Shown: positions 50,355-59,981 of the stretch, piece after piece
How positions within the stretch are numbered: position 1 is the stretch's first letter
How the letters are laid out: the number at the start of each line of letters is the position of its first letter
Origin: Brachybacterium sp. EE-P12
Lineage (GTDB): Bacteria > Actinomycetota > Actinomycetes > Actinomycetales > Dermabacteraceae
Assembly: GCF_003711805.1 (NCBI RefSeq)
Contig: NZ_QXCP01000005.1
Location: 248,001-312,000 of the forward strand
Reading direction: 5' to 3'
Length of the DNA: 64,000 nt
The notes under the pieces: generated by a model
Database searches by the model: none
What the model was told of the DNA's origin: nothing
What the model saw: the letters and a program-made list of their open reading frames with translations, nothing else
Made by a program: the position numbers and the translations under genes

Positions 50355-50546
50355 TCACTGGCCGCCCTTCTGCACGAAGGAGCGCACGAAGGTCTCGGCG
50401 TTGGACTCGAGCACCGAGTCGATCTCGTCGAGCAGGTCGTCGGTGCCCTGCACCGAGGCGAAGGTCTGACCGCCGGTCAGGGTCTCGTCGTCGGGGGCGT
50501 TCTCGTCGGGGCCGCCGCCGGGGGCGTTCAGGGACTGCTGGGACAT
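50355..50546 (-). CDS. pup: Prokaryotic ubiquitin-like protein Pup
   Basis: A 63-residue, largely disordered protein tag. The C-terminal half (DDLLDEIDSVLESNAETFV) is the helix that binds the ARC/Mpa coiled coil, ending in VQKGGQ. The terminal Gln means Dop must deamidate it to Glu before PafA can conjugate it. Length fits the family. It lies between dop and pafA. Confidence 0.97.
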   Translation of the reverse strand: MSQQSLNAPGGGPDENAPDDETLTGGQTFASVQGTDDLLDEIDSVLESNAETFVRSFVQKGGQ

Positions 50547-50570
50547 GGTCTCCTCCTCAGGTCGTGCGGG

Positions 50571-52247
50571 TCAGGATGCGGTGACCGCCCGGCGCAGAGC
50601 GTCCAGGACGGTCTCGAGGTCGTCGGCGGGGTCGATGCCGTGGCGCGCGCACCAGTCGGCGCTGCCCAGGCGCGGGTCCGCCAGGCGCAGGCGGTGCCCG
50701 CCCTCGGGGCCGGCGAGGGTGATCGCGTCCCAGCCGGCGGAGGGCACCCGCGGGCCGTGCGCGGAGATGAGCCCGCCGCGCAGGTGGGCGCGGGTGCTGC
50801 CCGGCGCAGCGGTGACCGCGGCGGCGACCTCCTCGGGGGTGACGAGCGTCGGGGCGGCGCCGGCGGTGCGGAGCTTGTCGAACAGGCCTCGGCCGGGACG
50901 CAGGTCGGAGAACTGCAGGTCGACCATGAGCAGGCGCGGATCGGACCAGTCCAGGCCGTGGCGGGCGCGGTAGCGCTTGAGCAGGGACAGCTTCGCGACC
51001 CATTCCACGCGGGAGGCGGCGAGCATCGGGTCCCGCTCGAGCAGGTCCAGGATCTCGCCCCAGGCGCGCAGCACCTGGGCGGTCTCCTCGTCCTCGCCGT
51101 CGGCGACGGCGCTGAGCGCCTCGAGGTGGGCGCGCTGGATCTGCAGGCCGGTGAGCTCGCGGCCGTCGGCCAGCGGCACGCTCGCGCGCAGGGTCGGGTC
51201 GTGGCTGATGGTGCGCAGCGCGGCGACGGGGTCGGCGAGGGCGAGGTCCGGGAGGATCCGGTGCCCGGTGCGCTGCTCGGCCTCGAGAGCGGCGAGGACG
51301 AGGGAGGTGGTGCCGAGCTTGAGGAAGGTCGACTCCTCCAGCAGGTTCGCGTCCCCGACGATCACGTGGAGGCGGCGGAAGCGGTCGCGGTCCGCATGGG
51401 GCTCGTCGCGGGTGTTGACGATCGGGCGGTTCAGGGTGGTCTCGAGCCCCACCTCCGCCTCCATGAAGTCCGCGCGGGAGGAGAGCTGGAAGCCGGGCTC
51501 CTCCCCCCGGGTGCCGATCCCGACGCGGCCCGCGCCGACGAGCACCTGGCGGGTCGCGAAGAAGGGCAGCAGCGCCTCGACGATGCGTTCGAAGGGCACC
51601 GCACGGTCCACGAGGTAGTTCTCGTGCGTGCCGTAGGAGGCGCCCTTGCCGTCGGTGTTGTTCTTGTGCAGCGCGACCTCGGGGATCCCGTCGGCCGCAC
51701 CGAGGATCTCCATCGCGCGGCGCGCGATCTCCTCGCCGGCGCGGTCGGCGACCACCGCCTCCCGGGCGCGCAGCACCTCGGGGGCCGAGTACTCGGGATG
51801 CGCGTGGTCGACGTACAAGCGGGCGCCGTTGCGCAGCACGGCGTTGCCGATCGAGCGCTGCGAGGCCCAGGCGAGCACCTCCGCGTCGTCGCCCTCGGGG
51901 GCGACCTCGGGGCCGGTGACCGGGGCGTCGAGCTCGACGCTGGGCACGTGCGCATCGCGCACCTCGTCGGTGAGCTGCGTGGGGTGGGCGGCGGCGCGCT
52001 GGAGCTCGAAGCCGCGGGCGTCGCGCAGCGGGGTCTCGTCCCCGTAGTCCCAGCGCACCCGTCGGCCCCGCTCCCCCTCGGCCGGATCCAGCAGCGCGTA
52101 GGCGCCGACGACCAGGTGGGACAGCAGGATCGAGCTGCCCGCCCCGGCGCGGGCGCGCTCCTCGAGGTCGGCGTGGAGCACCCCGAACTCCGTCTCGATG
52201 CCCATCACCCGCTCGGTGGTCAGGCCGGCGGTGCCGTCGGTGTTCAT
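50571..52247 (-). CDS. dop: Pup deamidase/depupylase Dop
   Basis: A 558-residue PafA homologue that converts Pup-Gln to Pup-Glu and removes Pup from substrates. [20 protein letters not shown] starts the domain; the insert after it, up to about residue 75, is the Dop loop absent from PafA. Conserved elements include [39 protein letters not shown] and [13 protein letters not shown]. The ATG overlaps the arc stop by four bases. Pup follows 24 bases downstream. Confidence 0.95.
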   Translation of the reverse strand: MNTDGTAGLTTERVMGIETEFGVLHADLEERARAGAGSSILLSHLVVGAYALLDPAEGERGRRVRWDYGDETPLRDARGFELQRAAAHPTQLTDEVRDAHVPSVELDAPVTGPEVAPEGDDAEVLAWASQRSIGNAVLRNGARLYVDHAHPEYSAPEVLRAREAVVADRAGEEIARRAMEILGAADGIPEVALHKNNTDGKGASYGTHENYLVDRAVPFERIVEALLPFFATRQVLVGAGRVGIGTRGEEPGFQLSSRADFMEAEVGLETTLNRPIVNTRDEPHADRDRFRRLHVIVGDANLLEESTFLKLGTTSLVLAALEAEQRTGHRILPDLALADPVAALRTISHDPTLRASVPLADGRELTGLQIQRAHLEALSAVADGEDEETAQVLRAWGEILDLLERDPMLAASRVEWVAKLSLLKRYRARHGLDWSDPRLLMVDLQFSDLRPGRGLFDKLRTAGAAPTLVTPEEVAAAVTAAPGSTRAHLRGGLISAHGPRVPSAGWDAITLAGPEGGHRLRLADPRLGSADWCARHGIDPADDLETVLDALRRAVTAS

Positions 52248-53863
52248 GCGGTGACCTCCTCGGGGTGCTCGGCGGCGTCGGCGTGCTCGGCGTCCTCCGC
52301 GGCGACGCCCTCGCCCGGCAGGACGCGCTCCTGCAGCGGGACCACGGCCTCGACGCGGCGGCGGGAGCGGCCGGGCAGGCCGGTCACGCGCGCCCAGTCC
52401 TCGGCATGGGACGCCGAGGGCATGTCCTCGTTCTCGGCGAACTCGACCCGGATCGCCTCGAGGAGGTGCTCGGAGCCGACGCCCACCACGCCGGTGGCGA
52501 GCTGCTCCTTGACGGCGAGCTTCTTCGCACGATCGACGATGTTGCGCAGCGTCGCGCCGGAGACGAAGTCGCGGAAGTGGAGGGTGTCGTGCCCGCCGTC
52601 GGAGTACTCGACCCGCACGTAGGCGGAGGCGGGGCCCTCGGCGTAGATCTCCCGCACGGCGAGGTCGAGCAGGGCCTCGCGGTCCTCCCGCACCGGCACC
52701 TCCTGGCCGAGGTAGAGGCCGAGGATCTCGCGGCCGGCGCGCGCGTTGGGGCGGCGCACCCGGATCTTCACGTCCAGGCGTCCCGGGCGGAGGATCGCGG
52801 GATCGATCATGTCCTCGCGATTGGAGGCGCCGATGACGATGACGTTGTCGAGGCCCTCGACGCCGTCGATCTCGGCGAGCAGCTGGGGCACGATCGTGGT
52901 CTCCACGTCGCTGGACATGCCGGTGCCGCGGGTGCGGAACAGCGCCTCCATCTCGTCGAAGAAGATGACGACGGGATGGTCCGCGGCGGCCTTCTCACGG
53001 GCCCGCTCGAAGACCAGCCGGATCGACCGCTCGCTCTCCCCGACGTACTTGTTCAGCAGCTCGGGGCCCTTGACGTTGAGGAAGGCGGAGTTCGCGAGCG
53101 CCTCCTCGACGCTGACGCCGCGCACCTCGGCGCTGCGCAGCACGAGCTCATGGGCGACGGCCTTGGCGATCATCGTCTTGCCGCAGCCGGGAGGGCCGTA
53201 GAGCAGCACGCCCTGCGGGGGCCGCAGCCCGTAGGTGCGGTAGAGGTCCTGCTGGAGGAAGGGCAGCTCGACCGCGTCGCGGATCGCCTCGATCTGCTCG
53301 CCGAGCCCGCCGATCTCGGCGAAGGAGACCTCGGGGACCTGCTCGAGCACGAGGTCGGTGATCTCGGCACGGTCGATCCGCTCGAGCACGAGCTGGCTGC
53401 GCAGGTCCACGAGCACGTGGTCACCGGGGTGCAGCGCCTCCTCGCTCAGCGCCCCGGCGCGGCGCAGCACCCGGGTGTCGTCGGGGGCGACGGCGACGAG
53501 CACGCGCGAATCGGCGAGGGCCTCGACGACGGGCACGACGTTGCCCGCATCACCCTGCGGGACAGCCTCGACGGCCGCGAGGGCCTCGTTCAGGCGCAGC
53601 TCGGTGCCGGGGGTGAGGTCATCGAGGTCGAGGCTCGCGGCGGTGGCGACGCGCAGGCGTCGACCGTGGTGGAGCACGTCGATGGTGGTGCCCTCGCAGC
53701 GGCGCAGGAAGGTGGCGTAGGAGTTCGGCGGATCGCCGACGCGCTCGAGGTCGTTCTTGAGCTCGACGATCTGGGCGCGGGCGGAGCGCAGCCCGCTGAC
53801 CAGTCGCTCGTTGTGGGCGGCGAGCTTCTCGAGCTCGGCGGTCATCTCCGCGTAGGTCTTCAT
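52244..53863 (-). CDS. arc: AAA ATPase ARC/Mpa forming ring
   Basis: A 539-residue Pup-dependent unfoldase. The N-terminal coiled coil ([20 protein letters not shown]) that catches Pup is followed by two OB-fold domains, then the AAA module: Walker [16 protein letters not shown], Walker [16 protein letters not shown], and sensor/Arg-finger region [18 protein letters not shown]-like (seen as [14 protein letters not shown]). The C-terminus ends HPEEVTA. Mycobacterial Mpa ends GQYL, which docks into the 20S proteasome; that motif is absent, as in Corynebacterium ARC. ATGA overlap with dop. Confidence 0.94.
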   Translation of the reverse strand: MKTYAEMTAELEKLAAHNERLVSGLRSARAQIVELKNDLERVGDPPNSYATFLRRCEGTTIDVLHHGRRLRVATAASLDLDDLTPGTELRLNEALAAVEAVPQGDAGNVVPVVEALADSRVLVAVAPDDTRVLRRAGALSEEALHPGDHVLVDLRSQLVLERIDRAEITDLVLEQVPEVSFAEIGGLGEQIEAIRDAVELPFLQQDLYRTYGLRPPQGVLLYGPPGCGKTMIAKAVAHELVLRSAEVRGVSVEEALANSAFLNVKGPELLNKYVGESERSIRLVFERAREKAAADHPVVIFFDEMEALFRTRGTGMSSDVETTIVPQLLAEIDGVEGLDNVIVIGASNREDMIDPAILRPGRLDVKIRVRRPNARAGREILGLYLGQEVPVREDREALLDLAVREIYAEGPASAYVRVEYSDGGHDTLHFRDFVSGATLRNIVDRAKKLAVKEQLATGVVGVGSEHLLEAIRVEFAENEDMPSASHAEDWARVTGLPGRSRRRVEAVVPLQERVLPGEGVAAEDAEHADAAEHPEEVTA

Positions 53864-53915
53864 CGTCGTCTCCTCCCCGTGGGGTGGGGTTCTGGGCGGT
53901 CCGTGATGGCGGGGC

Positions 53916-54989
53916 TCAGCGGTCCCGGCCCTGGCGGATGTCGCGCAGGGCGCGCTTGAGCTTGCGAGGGGCGACGCCCCGCTCGCCGACGTCCTGGGCG
54001 GTCCACTCCTCCGTCCCGCCGCCGAAGCCCTCGTTGTCGGGATGGTTCAGCTCCTCCGCGTCGCGCGAGCCGGGAGCAGGGCGGGTCGTGCGGCGCAGCG
54101 CCCGGGTGCCGTGCGCGGTGCGGCGCGCGGTCAGCAGGAAGCCGGTGTGGGCGTTCATCCGGTGCTCGGGGCGCACGGCGAGGCCCTCGAGGTGCCAGGG
54201 CCGCACGAAGGACTCCCAGGCGTACGGTTCGGTGAACTGGCCGTGGTCGCGCAGCGCCTCCGCGGTGCGGGAGAGCTGGGTGACGGTGGCGACGTAGGTG
54301 AGGAACACGCCGCCGGAGACCAGCACGTCCGCGGCGGCGTCCACGCACTCCCAGGGGGCGAGCATGTCCAGGACGACCCGGTCCACCGCGGCGGTGCCGA
54401 GGGTCGGGGCGACGTCCTGGAAGTCGCCGACGGTCAGGTCCCAGCGCGGGTGCAGCGCCTCGGGCTCGAGGCCGAAGAAGGTGCCGACGTTCTCGCGGGC
54501 CACCTCGGCGAAGTCCTCGCGGCGCTCGATCGAGTGCACGGAGCCCTCGGGGCCGACGGCGCGCAGCAGCGCGGTGGTCAGCCCGCCGGAGCCGACGCCC
54601 GCCTCGAGCACGCGGGCGCCGGGGAAGATGTCTCCCCACATGAGGATCTGCGCGGAGTCCTTGGGGTAGATGATCGCGGCGCCGCGCGGCATGGAGAGGA
54701 TGTAGTCGGCGTACAGCGGGCGCAGGGCCTGGTAGCGGGTGCCGTGGTTGTCCTCGACCACGGTGCCGTCCTCCTCCCCGACGAGCTGGTCGTGGCGGAG
54801 CACGCCGCGATGGGAGTGGAACTGCCCTCCGGGCTTGAGGGTGATGGTGTGCAGGCGGTTCTTGGAGTCCGCGAGCTGGACCTTGTCGCCGAGGGCGAAG
54901 GGTCCGGTGCGGTCGAGGCCGCGGCGGGGCGCGCGGGGCGCGGGTCCCGACGCCCCGTCCTGGGCGGCGGGCTGCGGCTGAGAAGTCAT
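53916..54989 (-). CDS. trmI: tRNA (adenine-58-N1)-methyltransferase TrmI
   Basis: A 357-residue SAM methyltransferase for m1A58 in the T loop of tRNA. A small N-terminal beta-domain ([20 protein letters not shown]) precedes the Rossmann fold: [36 protein letters not shown] (SAM) and [13 protein letters not shown]. The C-terminal basic tail (about 80 residues) is longer than usual. Its gene lies upstream of arc by 52 bases, the usual actinobacterial position. TATGCT seven bases from ATG 54989 indicates a leaderless start; an ATG four codons earlier overlaps that box. Confidence 0.92.
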   Translation of the reverse strand: MTSQPQPAAQDGASGPAPRAPRRGLDRTGPFALGDKVQLADSKNRLHTITLKPGGQFHSHRGVLRHDQLVGEEDGTVVEDNHGTRYQALRPLYADYILSMPRGAAIIYPKDSAQILMWGDIFPGARVLEAGVGSGGLTTALLRAVGPEGSVHSIERREDFAEVARENVGTFFGLEPEALHPRWDLTVGDFQDVAPTLGTAAVDRVVLDMLAPWECVDAAADVLVSGGVFLTYVATVTQLSRTAEALRDHGQFTEPYAWESFVRPWHLEGLAVRPEHRMNAHTGFLLTARRTAHGTRALRRTTRPAPGSRDAEELNHPDNEGFGGGTEEWTAQDVGERGVAPRKLKRALRDIRQGRDR

Positions 54990-54996
54990 GCTCTCC

Positions 54997-55002
54997 AGCA
55001 TA
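54997..55002 (-). promoter_or_regulatory. -10 box of trmI and probably the Pup operon, leaderless arrangement
   Basis: TATGCT, seven bases, then ATG at 54989. Confidence 0.5.
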
Positions 55003-55032
55003 GGTCGCGATCAGCGCGGTGAACGGGCCTGT

Positions 55033-56160
55033 TCACCGTCCGCGCAGGAGCGTGTTGACGTCGACGCTGAGGATCACCCCGGCCGGCGTCCCGTCGGCCT
55101 CGACGACGAGGTAGACGGGCGCGGGGCGGGAGAGCATCGCGGAGACCAGCTCCTCGCCCGCCAGTCCGGTGCGCAGCGCGACCACGTCCCCGAGGGGACG
55201 GGCGACGGCGGAGGCGGTGGTGCTCCCCCGCTGCGCGGCGGGGACCGCGGCGATCGCCTCCGGGGCGGGCAGCAGCGCACGGCCGACGGTCCCGGGGCGC
55301 GGATCGACGCGGTCCAGCAGCAGGACCTGCTCGTCGTGCGCTCCCGGAGCCTGCGCTTCCTCGAGCGCGTTCAGCGGCGCCTGGGGCGGCAGGAGGCGCA
55401 CGGGGCGCAGGACGGCGGAGACGTCGAGGGCGTCGACGCGATCCTGCGTGCGCGCCCCCGCCAGCGCCCGGGTCGCGCCCTGCCACAGCAGTCCCGCGAT
55501 GAGCAGCGCCCACACCAGCGTCAGCAGGCCGACGGTGCCCGCGCCCCCGCTGCGCATGATCCGCACGAGCGGCACGAGGACGACGCCGACGGCGATCGCC
55601 CGCCCGATCCAGGCGGTGATCCGCGTCCCCGCGGTCGGTCTGCGCAGCACCGCGCCGAGCAGGGACTCCAGGGCGCGGCCGCCGTCCATCGGCAGGCCCG
55701 GCAGCAGGTTGAACAGGGCGAGCACCACGTTCAGCCAGGTCGCGAACGAGGCGACCGCGCCCAGGACGCCCTCCGGCGCGGCCAGCGCGGCGACGGCCGC
55801 GGTGAGCCCCGCGAGCGCTGCGTTGCTCGCGGGGCCGGCGAGGGAGACGAGCACGGAGCCGAGCGCCGGCATCCGCTCCGCCCGGTACTGGGTGTGCCCG
55901 CCCCACAGCGTCAGCGCGATGTGGTCGATCCGCGCGCCGAAGAGACGGGCCACGAGGGCGTGGGAGAGCTCGTGCACGAGCACGGAGAGGATCAGGAACA
56001 GTCCCAGCCCGAGGGCGATCAGCGCGCTCGCGCCGACCGGGAGTCCCGGGCGCTGGAGGGAGGGGAAGAGCACCGCGGCGATCAGGAGCACCGTGACGAG
56101 GGTGCCCGGGCTGATCTGCAGCGGCGGCAGCGTGCCGATCCGCAGCATGGGGCGTGGCAT
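55033..56160 (-). CDS. Site-2 protease-like M50 metalloprotease with CBS domain
   Basis: A 375-residue intramembrane protease of the SpoIVFB/M50 group. Four to six helices; zinc motif LVHELSHALVARLFG (H-E-x-x-H) in helix 2 and the partner Asp in LFNLLPGLPMDGGRALES. The C-terminal ~130 residues contain one clear CBS motif at the end (PVYLVVEADGTPAGVILSVD), often an ATP sensor. It resembles the cytosolic-CBS Rip3 type of mycobacteria rather than PDZ-bearing Rip1. GGAG precedes the ATG. Upstream of trmI, same strand. Substrates unknown. Confidence 0.87.
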   Translation of the reverse strand: MPRPMLRIGTLPPLQISPGTLVTVLLIAAVLFPSLQRPGLPVGASALIALGLGLFLILSVLVHELSHALVARLFGARIDHIALTLWGGHTQYRAERMPALGSVLVSLAGPASNAALAGLTAAVAALAAPEGVLGAVASFATWLNVVLALFNLLPGLPMDGGRALESLLGAVLRRPTAGTRITAWIGRAIAVGVVLVPLVRIMRSGGAGTVGLLTLVWALLIAGLLWQGATRALAGARTQDRVDALDVSAVLRPVRLLPPQAPLNALEEAQAPGAHDEQVLLLDRVDPRPGTVGRALLPAPEAIAAVPAAQRGSTTASAVARPLGDVVALRTGLAGEELVSAMLSRPAPVYLVVEADGTPAGVILSVDVNTLLRGR

Positions 56161-56283
56161 GGGGACTCCTCGGTGGCGGGCCGGCGGCTCGCCGGGCAGG
56201 GTGAGGATATCCCCTGCTCCTGCACCCGAGCTCGACGGATCACGGGCCCGTCGGCAGCCCCCGTCGGCGGGCGCGCGCGAGCC

Positions 56284-56289
56284 TATGAT
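56284..56289 (+). promoter_or_regulatory. -10 box of the PAC2 gene, leaderless arrangement
   Basis: TATGAT, six bases, then ATG at 56296. GGAGGG abuts the ATG, too close to act as a ribosome site. Confidence 0.55.
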
Positions 56290-56295
56290 GGAGGG

Positions 56296-57105
56296 ATGAG
56301 TCGAATCGCCATCACGGCCTTCAGCGGGTGGAACGACGCCGGCGAGGCCGCCACCGGGGTGGTCGAGCACCTCCTGGAGGTGTGGCCCTCGCGGCCCGTC
56401 GGCGCGGTCGACGCCGAGGAGTTCATCGACTTCCAGGTCAACCGCCCCGAGATCAGCACCACCGAGGAGGGGCTGCGGGTCGTGGACTGGCCCGACACCC
56501 GGCTGCACCTGATCACCCCTCCGCGCGGCCCCGAGATCGTCGCCGTGATCGGGCCCGAGCCGTCCCTGCGCTGGAAGCGGTTCTGCGACGAGGTGCTCGA
56601 GCAGCTGCAGGCGCTCGACGTGAGCTCCGTCGTCTCCCTCGGGGCGCTGCTGGCGGACTCCCCGCACAGCCGTCCGCTGCCGGTCTCCTCGGAGGTCGAG
56701 CCGGTGCCGGCGCAGCGGGTCGAGAACTCCGAGCAGTACTCGGGGCCCATCGGGGTGCCGACGATCCTCGCGCGCCGCACCGCGAGCGCCGGTCTGCGCA
56801 CCACGAGCATCTGGGTGCAGGTCCCCCACTACGTCTCCCAGAACTCCTCGCCCAAGGCGGTGCTCGGTCTCGTGCGCGAGGTGCAGGAGCTGATCAGCGC
56901 CCCGATCCCGGTCGGCGAGCTGGTCGAGGACGCCGAGGCGTGGGAGCGGGGCGTCGACGAGCTGGCCCGCACCGACGAGGACGTCGCGGAGTACGTGCGC
57001 CGGCTCGAGCGGGCCCAGGACGCGGCCGAGCTGCCCGAGGCCAGCGGCGACGCGATCGCCAAGGAGTTCGAGCAGTTCCTGCGTCGTCGCCGCGAGACGG
57101 ACTGA
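56296..57105 (+). CDS. PAC2-family protein
   Basis: A 269-residue member of the PAC2 family (proteasome-assembly-chaperone-like fold), common in actinobacteria. ITAFSGWNDAGEAATGVVEHL at the N-terminus, VVSLGALLADSPHSRPLPV and IWVQVPHYVSQNSSPKAVLGL (in part) are conserved. The C-terminal helix is acidic and coiled. The bacterial role is unknown; despite the name it does not prove a proteasome. Divergent from the site-2 protease gene, convergent with mshC. Its place beside mshC and uppP is typical of actinobacteria. Confidence 0.88.
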   Translation: MSRIAITAFSGWNDAGEAATGVVEHLLEVWPSRPVGAVDAEEFIDFQVNRPEISTTEEGLRVVDWPDTRLHLITPPRGPEIVAVIGPEPSLRWKRFCDEVLEQLQALDVSSVVSLGALLADSPHSRPLPVSSEVEPVPAQRVENSEQYSGPIGVPTILARRTASAGLRTTSIWVQVPHYVSQNSSPKAVLGLVREVQELISAPIPVGELVEDAEAWERGVDELARTDEDVAEYVRRLERAQDAAELPEASGDAIAKEFEQFLRRRRETD

Positions 57106-57135
57106 GCCCCGGCCCGACGGGCCGAGCCGGGGCTC
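57104..57135. terminator. Hairpin between PAC2 and mshC
   Basis: GAGCCCCGGC (57104-57113) and GCCGGGGCTC (57126-57135) form a 10-bp stem with a 12-base loop between converging genes. Confidence 0.75.
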
Positions 57136-57141
57136 GTCGGC

Positions 57142-58407
57142 TCACGCGCGCAGCGTGATCCCGAAGAGCGCGTCGACCGCGGCGGCGACGTCGCCCGGCG
57201 CGTCCTCTGCCGTCGGGGCCGCGGTCCCGGGGACGGCGGGGACCTCGCGGCCCTCGGCCCAGGCGTCCAGGACCGTGAGCGCGGTCGGGGTGTCCAGGTC
57301 CTCGCGGAGCGCGGCGCGCAGCGCCTCGACGACGTCGGGGCGCAGGTCGCGGCGGCGTGCGGCGTTGCGGTAGGCGTCCAGACGCCGGCCGGCCTCCTCG
57401 AGCTCGGCCTCCGACCACTCCCAGTCGCTGCGGTAGTGGTGGGCCATGAGCACCAGGCGGATCGCCATCGGGTCCACGCCCCCGCGCACGAGCCGGTGGA
57501 CGAACACGAGGTTGCCGAGCGACTTGCTCATCTTCTCGCCCTCGTGGCCGACCATCCCGGCGTGCGCGTAGGAGATCGCGAAGGGGCGGCCCAGCCCGAT
57601 CGAGTGGGCGGCGCTGAGGTCGTGGTGGGGGAAGACGAGGTCGCTGCCGCCGGCCTGGATGTCGAAGGGCAGCCCGAGCCCCTCCTCGGCGATGGAGACG
57701 CACTCGACGTGCCAGCCGGGCCGGCCGCGGCCGAGCTCGCCGGCGTCCCAGGCGGGCTCCCCCTCGCGTTCGGCCCGCCACAGCAGCGGGTCGAAGCGGC
57801 CGCGCTTGCCCTCCCGGTCGGGATCCCCGCCGCGCTCGGCGAAGACCTCGAGCATCTGCTCCTCGCTCCAGCCGGAGACGTCCCCGAGGGCCCCGTCGCG
57901 GGCGAGATCCAGGTACCAGTCCTCGCCCTCGGCGTCGGGGGTCGGCACCCGATAGGCGCGCCCGCGCTCCTTCAGCGCGGTGACGGTGGCGATGATCTCG
58001 TCCATCGCCTCGCTCACGGAGCGGTAGGTCTCCGGGGCGAGGATCCGCAGCGCGGCCATGTCCTCGCTGAACAGCTCCACCTGGGAGGCGGCGAGCTCGC
58101 GCCAGTCCACGCCGTCGCGCTCGGCGCGCTCGAGCAGGGGGTCGTCGACGTCGGTGATGTTCTGGGCGGTGGTGACCTCGAGACCGGTGTCCACGAGGGC
58201 GCGGCGCATGAGGTCCGCCGCGTGGTAGGTCGCGGCGTGACCGAGGTGCGTGGAGTCGTAGGGGGTGATCCCGCAGATGTACAGGCGGGCGTGCCCCGGT
58301 TCGACGGGGGTCACGGGCGCGATGCGCCCGGAGCGCGTGTCGAACAGCCTCAGCGGGGTGGTGGAGGCGGGCAGCGGGGTCAGCTCAGGGGTGGTCCAGG
58401 ATTGCAC
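57142..58407 (-). CDS. mshC: Mycothiol ligase MshC (Cys:GlcN-Ins ligase)
   Basis: A 421-residue class I tRNA-synthetase-like ligase that joins cysteine to GlcN-inositol with ATP, step three of mycothiol synthesis. YICGITPYDSTHLGHAATYH holds the zinc Cys and HIGH-type motif; WHVECVSIAEEGLGLPFDI and HHDLSAAHSIG follow; GEKMSKSLGN is the KMSKS loop. It lacks the anticodon-binding extension of CysS. TATGAT six bases before GTG 58407 indicates a leaderless start; the adjacent GTG 58410 would leave only three bases. Confidence 0.94.
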   Translation of the reverse strand: MQSWTTPELTPLPASTTPLRLFDTRSGRIAPVTPVEPGHARLYICGITPYDSTHLGHAATYHAADLMRRALVDTGLEVTTAQNITDVDDPLLERAERDGVDWRELAASQVELFSEDMAALRILAPETYRSVSEAMDEIIATVTALKERGRAYRVPTPDAEGEDWYLDLARDGALGDVSGWSEEQMLEVFAERGGDPDREGKRGRFDPLLWRAEREGEPAWDAGELGRGRPGWHVECVSIAEEGLGLPFDIQAGGSDLVFPHHDLSAAHSIGLGRPFAISYAHAGMVGHEGEKMSKSLGNLVFVHRLVRGGVDPMAIRLVLMAHHYRSDWEWSEAELEEAGRRLDAYRNAARRRDLRPDVVEALRAALREDLDTPTALTVLDAWAEGREVPAVPGTAAPTAEDAPGDVAAAVDALFGITLRA

Positions 58408-58413
58408 CACTCG

Positions 58414-58419
58414 ATCATA
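58414..58419 (-). promoter_or_regulatory. -10 box of mshC, leaderless arrangement
   Basis: TATGAT, six bases, then GTG at 58407. Confidence 0.55.
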
Positions 58420-58442
58420 AGAGCGGGCGCGCTCGGGTGGGT

Positions 58443-59315
58443 TCAGGCGCCGCCGAGCGGATCCACCGCGCCGAACCACAGCATCGCCAGCAGCAGCAGG
58501 CCGGCCACCACGCGGTAGACGACGAACATCAGGTACGAGTGGTTCTCGATGATCCGCATGAACCAGACGATCACCGCGAAGCCGACCACGAAGGCGACCG
58601 CGGTGGAGACCGCGATCGCGAGCAGCGACGGCTCCCCCGCGGCGGCGGCGACGGCCCGGCCCTCGGCCGTGAACAGGACAGGGACCTCCTTGGCGGCCTT
58701 GTACAGGCCCGAGGCGAACACCGCCGGGATCGCCAGCAGGAAGGCGTAGCGGGCCGCGGCCTTGCGGGTGTAGCCCATGAGCAGGCCCGCTGTGATGGTG
58801 CCGCCGGAACGGGAGACGCCCGGGATCAGCGCGAGCGCCTGGGCGAGGCCGAACAGGATGCCGTCGCGCACGCTGAGCTGGTCGAGCTGCTTGCGCTGGG
58901 GGGCGAAGCGGTCCGCGAATCCCAGCAGGACGCCGAAGAGGATCAGCATCGTCGCGGTGATGTAGAGGTTGCGCAGGCTGTAGTCGATCTGGCTCTCGAA
59001 GAGCAGGCCCAGCACGCCGATCGGGATCGAGCCGAGGATCACCAGCCAGCCCATGCGCACGTCCGGGTCGGAGTGCGGGATCCTCCCGGCCAGGGCCTTG
59101 AACCATCGCCCGATGATCCGGGTGATGTCCTTCCAGAAGTAGATCAGCACCGCGGTCTCGGTGCCGAGCTGGATGATCGCGGTGAAGGCCGCGCCCGGGT
59201 CCTCCCCCGGCGCCATGAGCTCCCCGACCACGCGCACGTGGGCGCTGGAGGAGATGGGGAGGAACTCGGTCAGGCCCTGGACCAGGCCCAGGACGACCGC
59301 CTCGATGAAGGACAT
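58443..59315 (-). CDS. uppP: Undecaprenyl-diphosphatase UppP (BacA family)
   Basis: A 290-residue integral membrane phosphatase that recycles undecaprenyl pyrophosphate for cell-wall synthesis. GLVQGLTEFLPISSSAHVRV contains the conserved E-x3-P-x-S-S-S-x-H active-site stretch, and ALALIPGVSRSGGTITAGLL the second catalytic Arg-Ser element. About eight helices. CAGGAGAG precedes the ATG. It lies upstream of mshC by 35 bases, but mshC seems to have its own promoter. Confidence 0.95.
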   Translation of the reverse strand: MSFIEAVVLGLVQGLTEFLPISSSAHVRVVGELMAPGEDPGAAFTAIIQLGTETAVLIYFWKDITRIIGRWFKALAGRIPHSDPDVRMGWLVILGSIPIGVLGLLFESQIDYSLRNLYITATMLILFGVLLGFADRFAPQRKQLDQLSVRDGILFGLAQALALIPGVSRSGGTITAGLLMGYTRKAAARYAFLLAIPAVFASGLYKAAKEVPVLFTAEGRAVAAAAGEPSLLAIAVSTAVAFVVGFAVIVWFMRIIENHSYLMFVVYRVVAGLLLLAMLWFGAVDPLGGA

Positions 59316-59489
59316 GGACTCTCCTGAATGAACTCGTGCTCGAGGTCGTCATGGCGCGGCTCGGCAAGGCGGCCGACGCGCCGGCGGTGACGACCTCGCA
59401 CAGCGTACGCGGCGCTGGGCGGGTGCCCGGCGCCGCGCGGCGCTGTCAGCGTGAAGGGTGCGTGGAGGTCCTGCGGACGGGACCGGGGC

Positions 59490-59816
59490 TCAGCGGCCCT
59501 GGTCGTCCTCGTCGTCCTCGTAGTCGTCGTCCTCGTCCCCGTAGTCGTCGTCCTCGTCGTCGTCGAAGTCGTCGAGATCGTCGAAGTCGTCGTCCTCGTC
59601 GTCGTCCTCGTCGTCCGCGTCGAAGACGATCAGCGGGGTGGCGATGTCGTACGCGTCGAAGAGGGCGTCGTCGTAGGTGTCGAAGGCCGTGGCGAGCTGC
59701 TCGGTGGCGGCGTCCAGGGCCGGGTCGTCGTCACCGCGGGAGGCGGCGGCCGCCTCGTAGTGACGCTCGAGGGCGGCGATCAGCGCAGCGAGAGCGGAGC
59801 GAGGATCCGTGTTCAT
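59490..59816 (-). CDS. Small hypothetical protein with very acidic C-terminal tail
   Basis: A 108-residue protein. The first ~65 residues look folded and helical (SALAALIAALERHYEAAAASR, then EQLATAFDTYDDALFDAYD). The last ~40 residues are almost only Asp, Glu and Tyr, ending DDQGR. The opposite strand reads as a Val/Leu-rich ORF, which is a shadow of the GAC/GAG repeats. A TACCGT box six bases from the ATG supports the chosen start. Function unknown; the tail could mimic nucleic acid or bind basic proteins or metal. The 174 bases between it and uppP hold nothing I recognise. Confidence 0.7.
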   Translation of the reverse strand: MNTDPRSALAALIAALERHYEAAAASRGDDDPALDAATEQLATAFDTYDDALFDAYDIATPLIVFDADDEDDDEDDDFDDLDDFDDDEDDDYGDEDDDYEDDEDDQGR

Positions 59817-59822
59817 GGTTGG

Positions 59823-59828
59823 ACGGTA
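59823..59828 (-). promoter_or_regulatory. -10 box of the acidic-tail protein gene, leaderless arrangement
   Basis: TACCGT, six bases, then ATG at 59816. Confidence 0.45.
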
Positions 59829-59981
59829 CCCCGTCCGAGGGCACAATGGACAGGGGGAACCGGCCCGCCGAGGACGTGATCGTCCCGCGCTCGCACGGCG
59901 CGGCCCCCGGCATCGCCGCGCGAGTGTCCGATCGCACACCGCGGTCGCCCCGTCGCTGGTCATCGCGCTCAGGAGGAACTG

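Noticed and set aside
59451-59879. Val/Leu-rich + strand ORF resembling a membrane segment
   Set aside because: It is the complement of GAC/GAG runs that encode the acidic tail on the minus strand.
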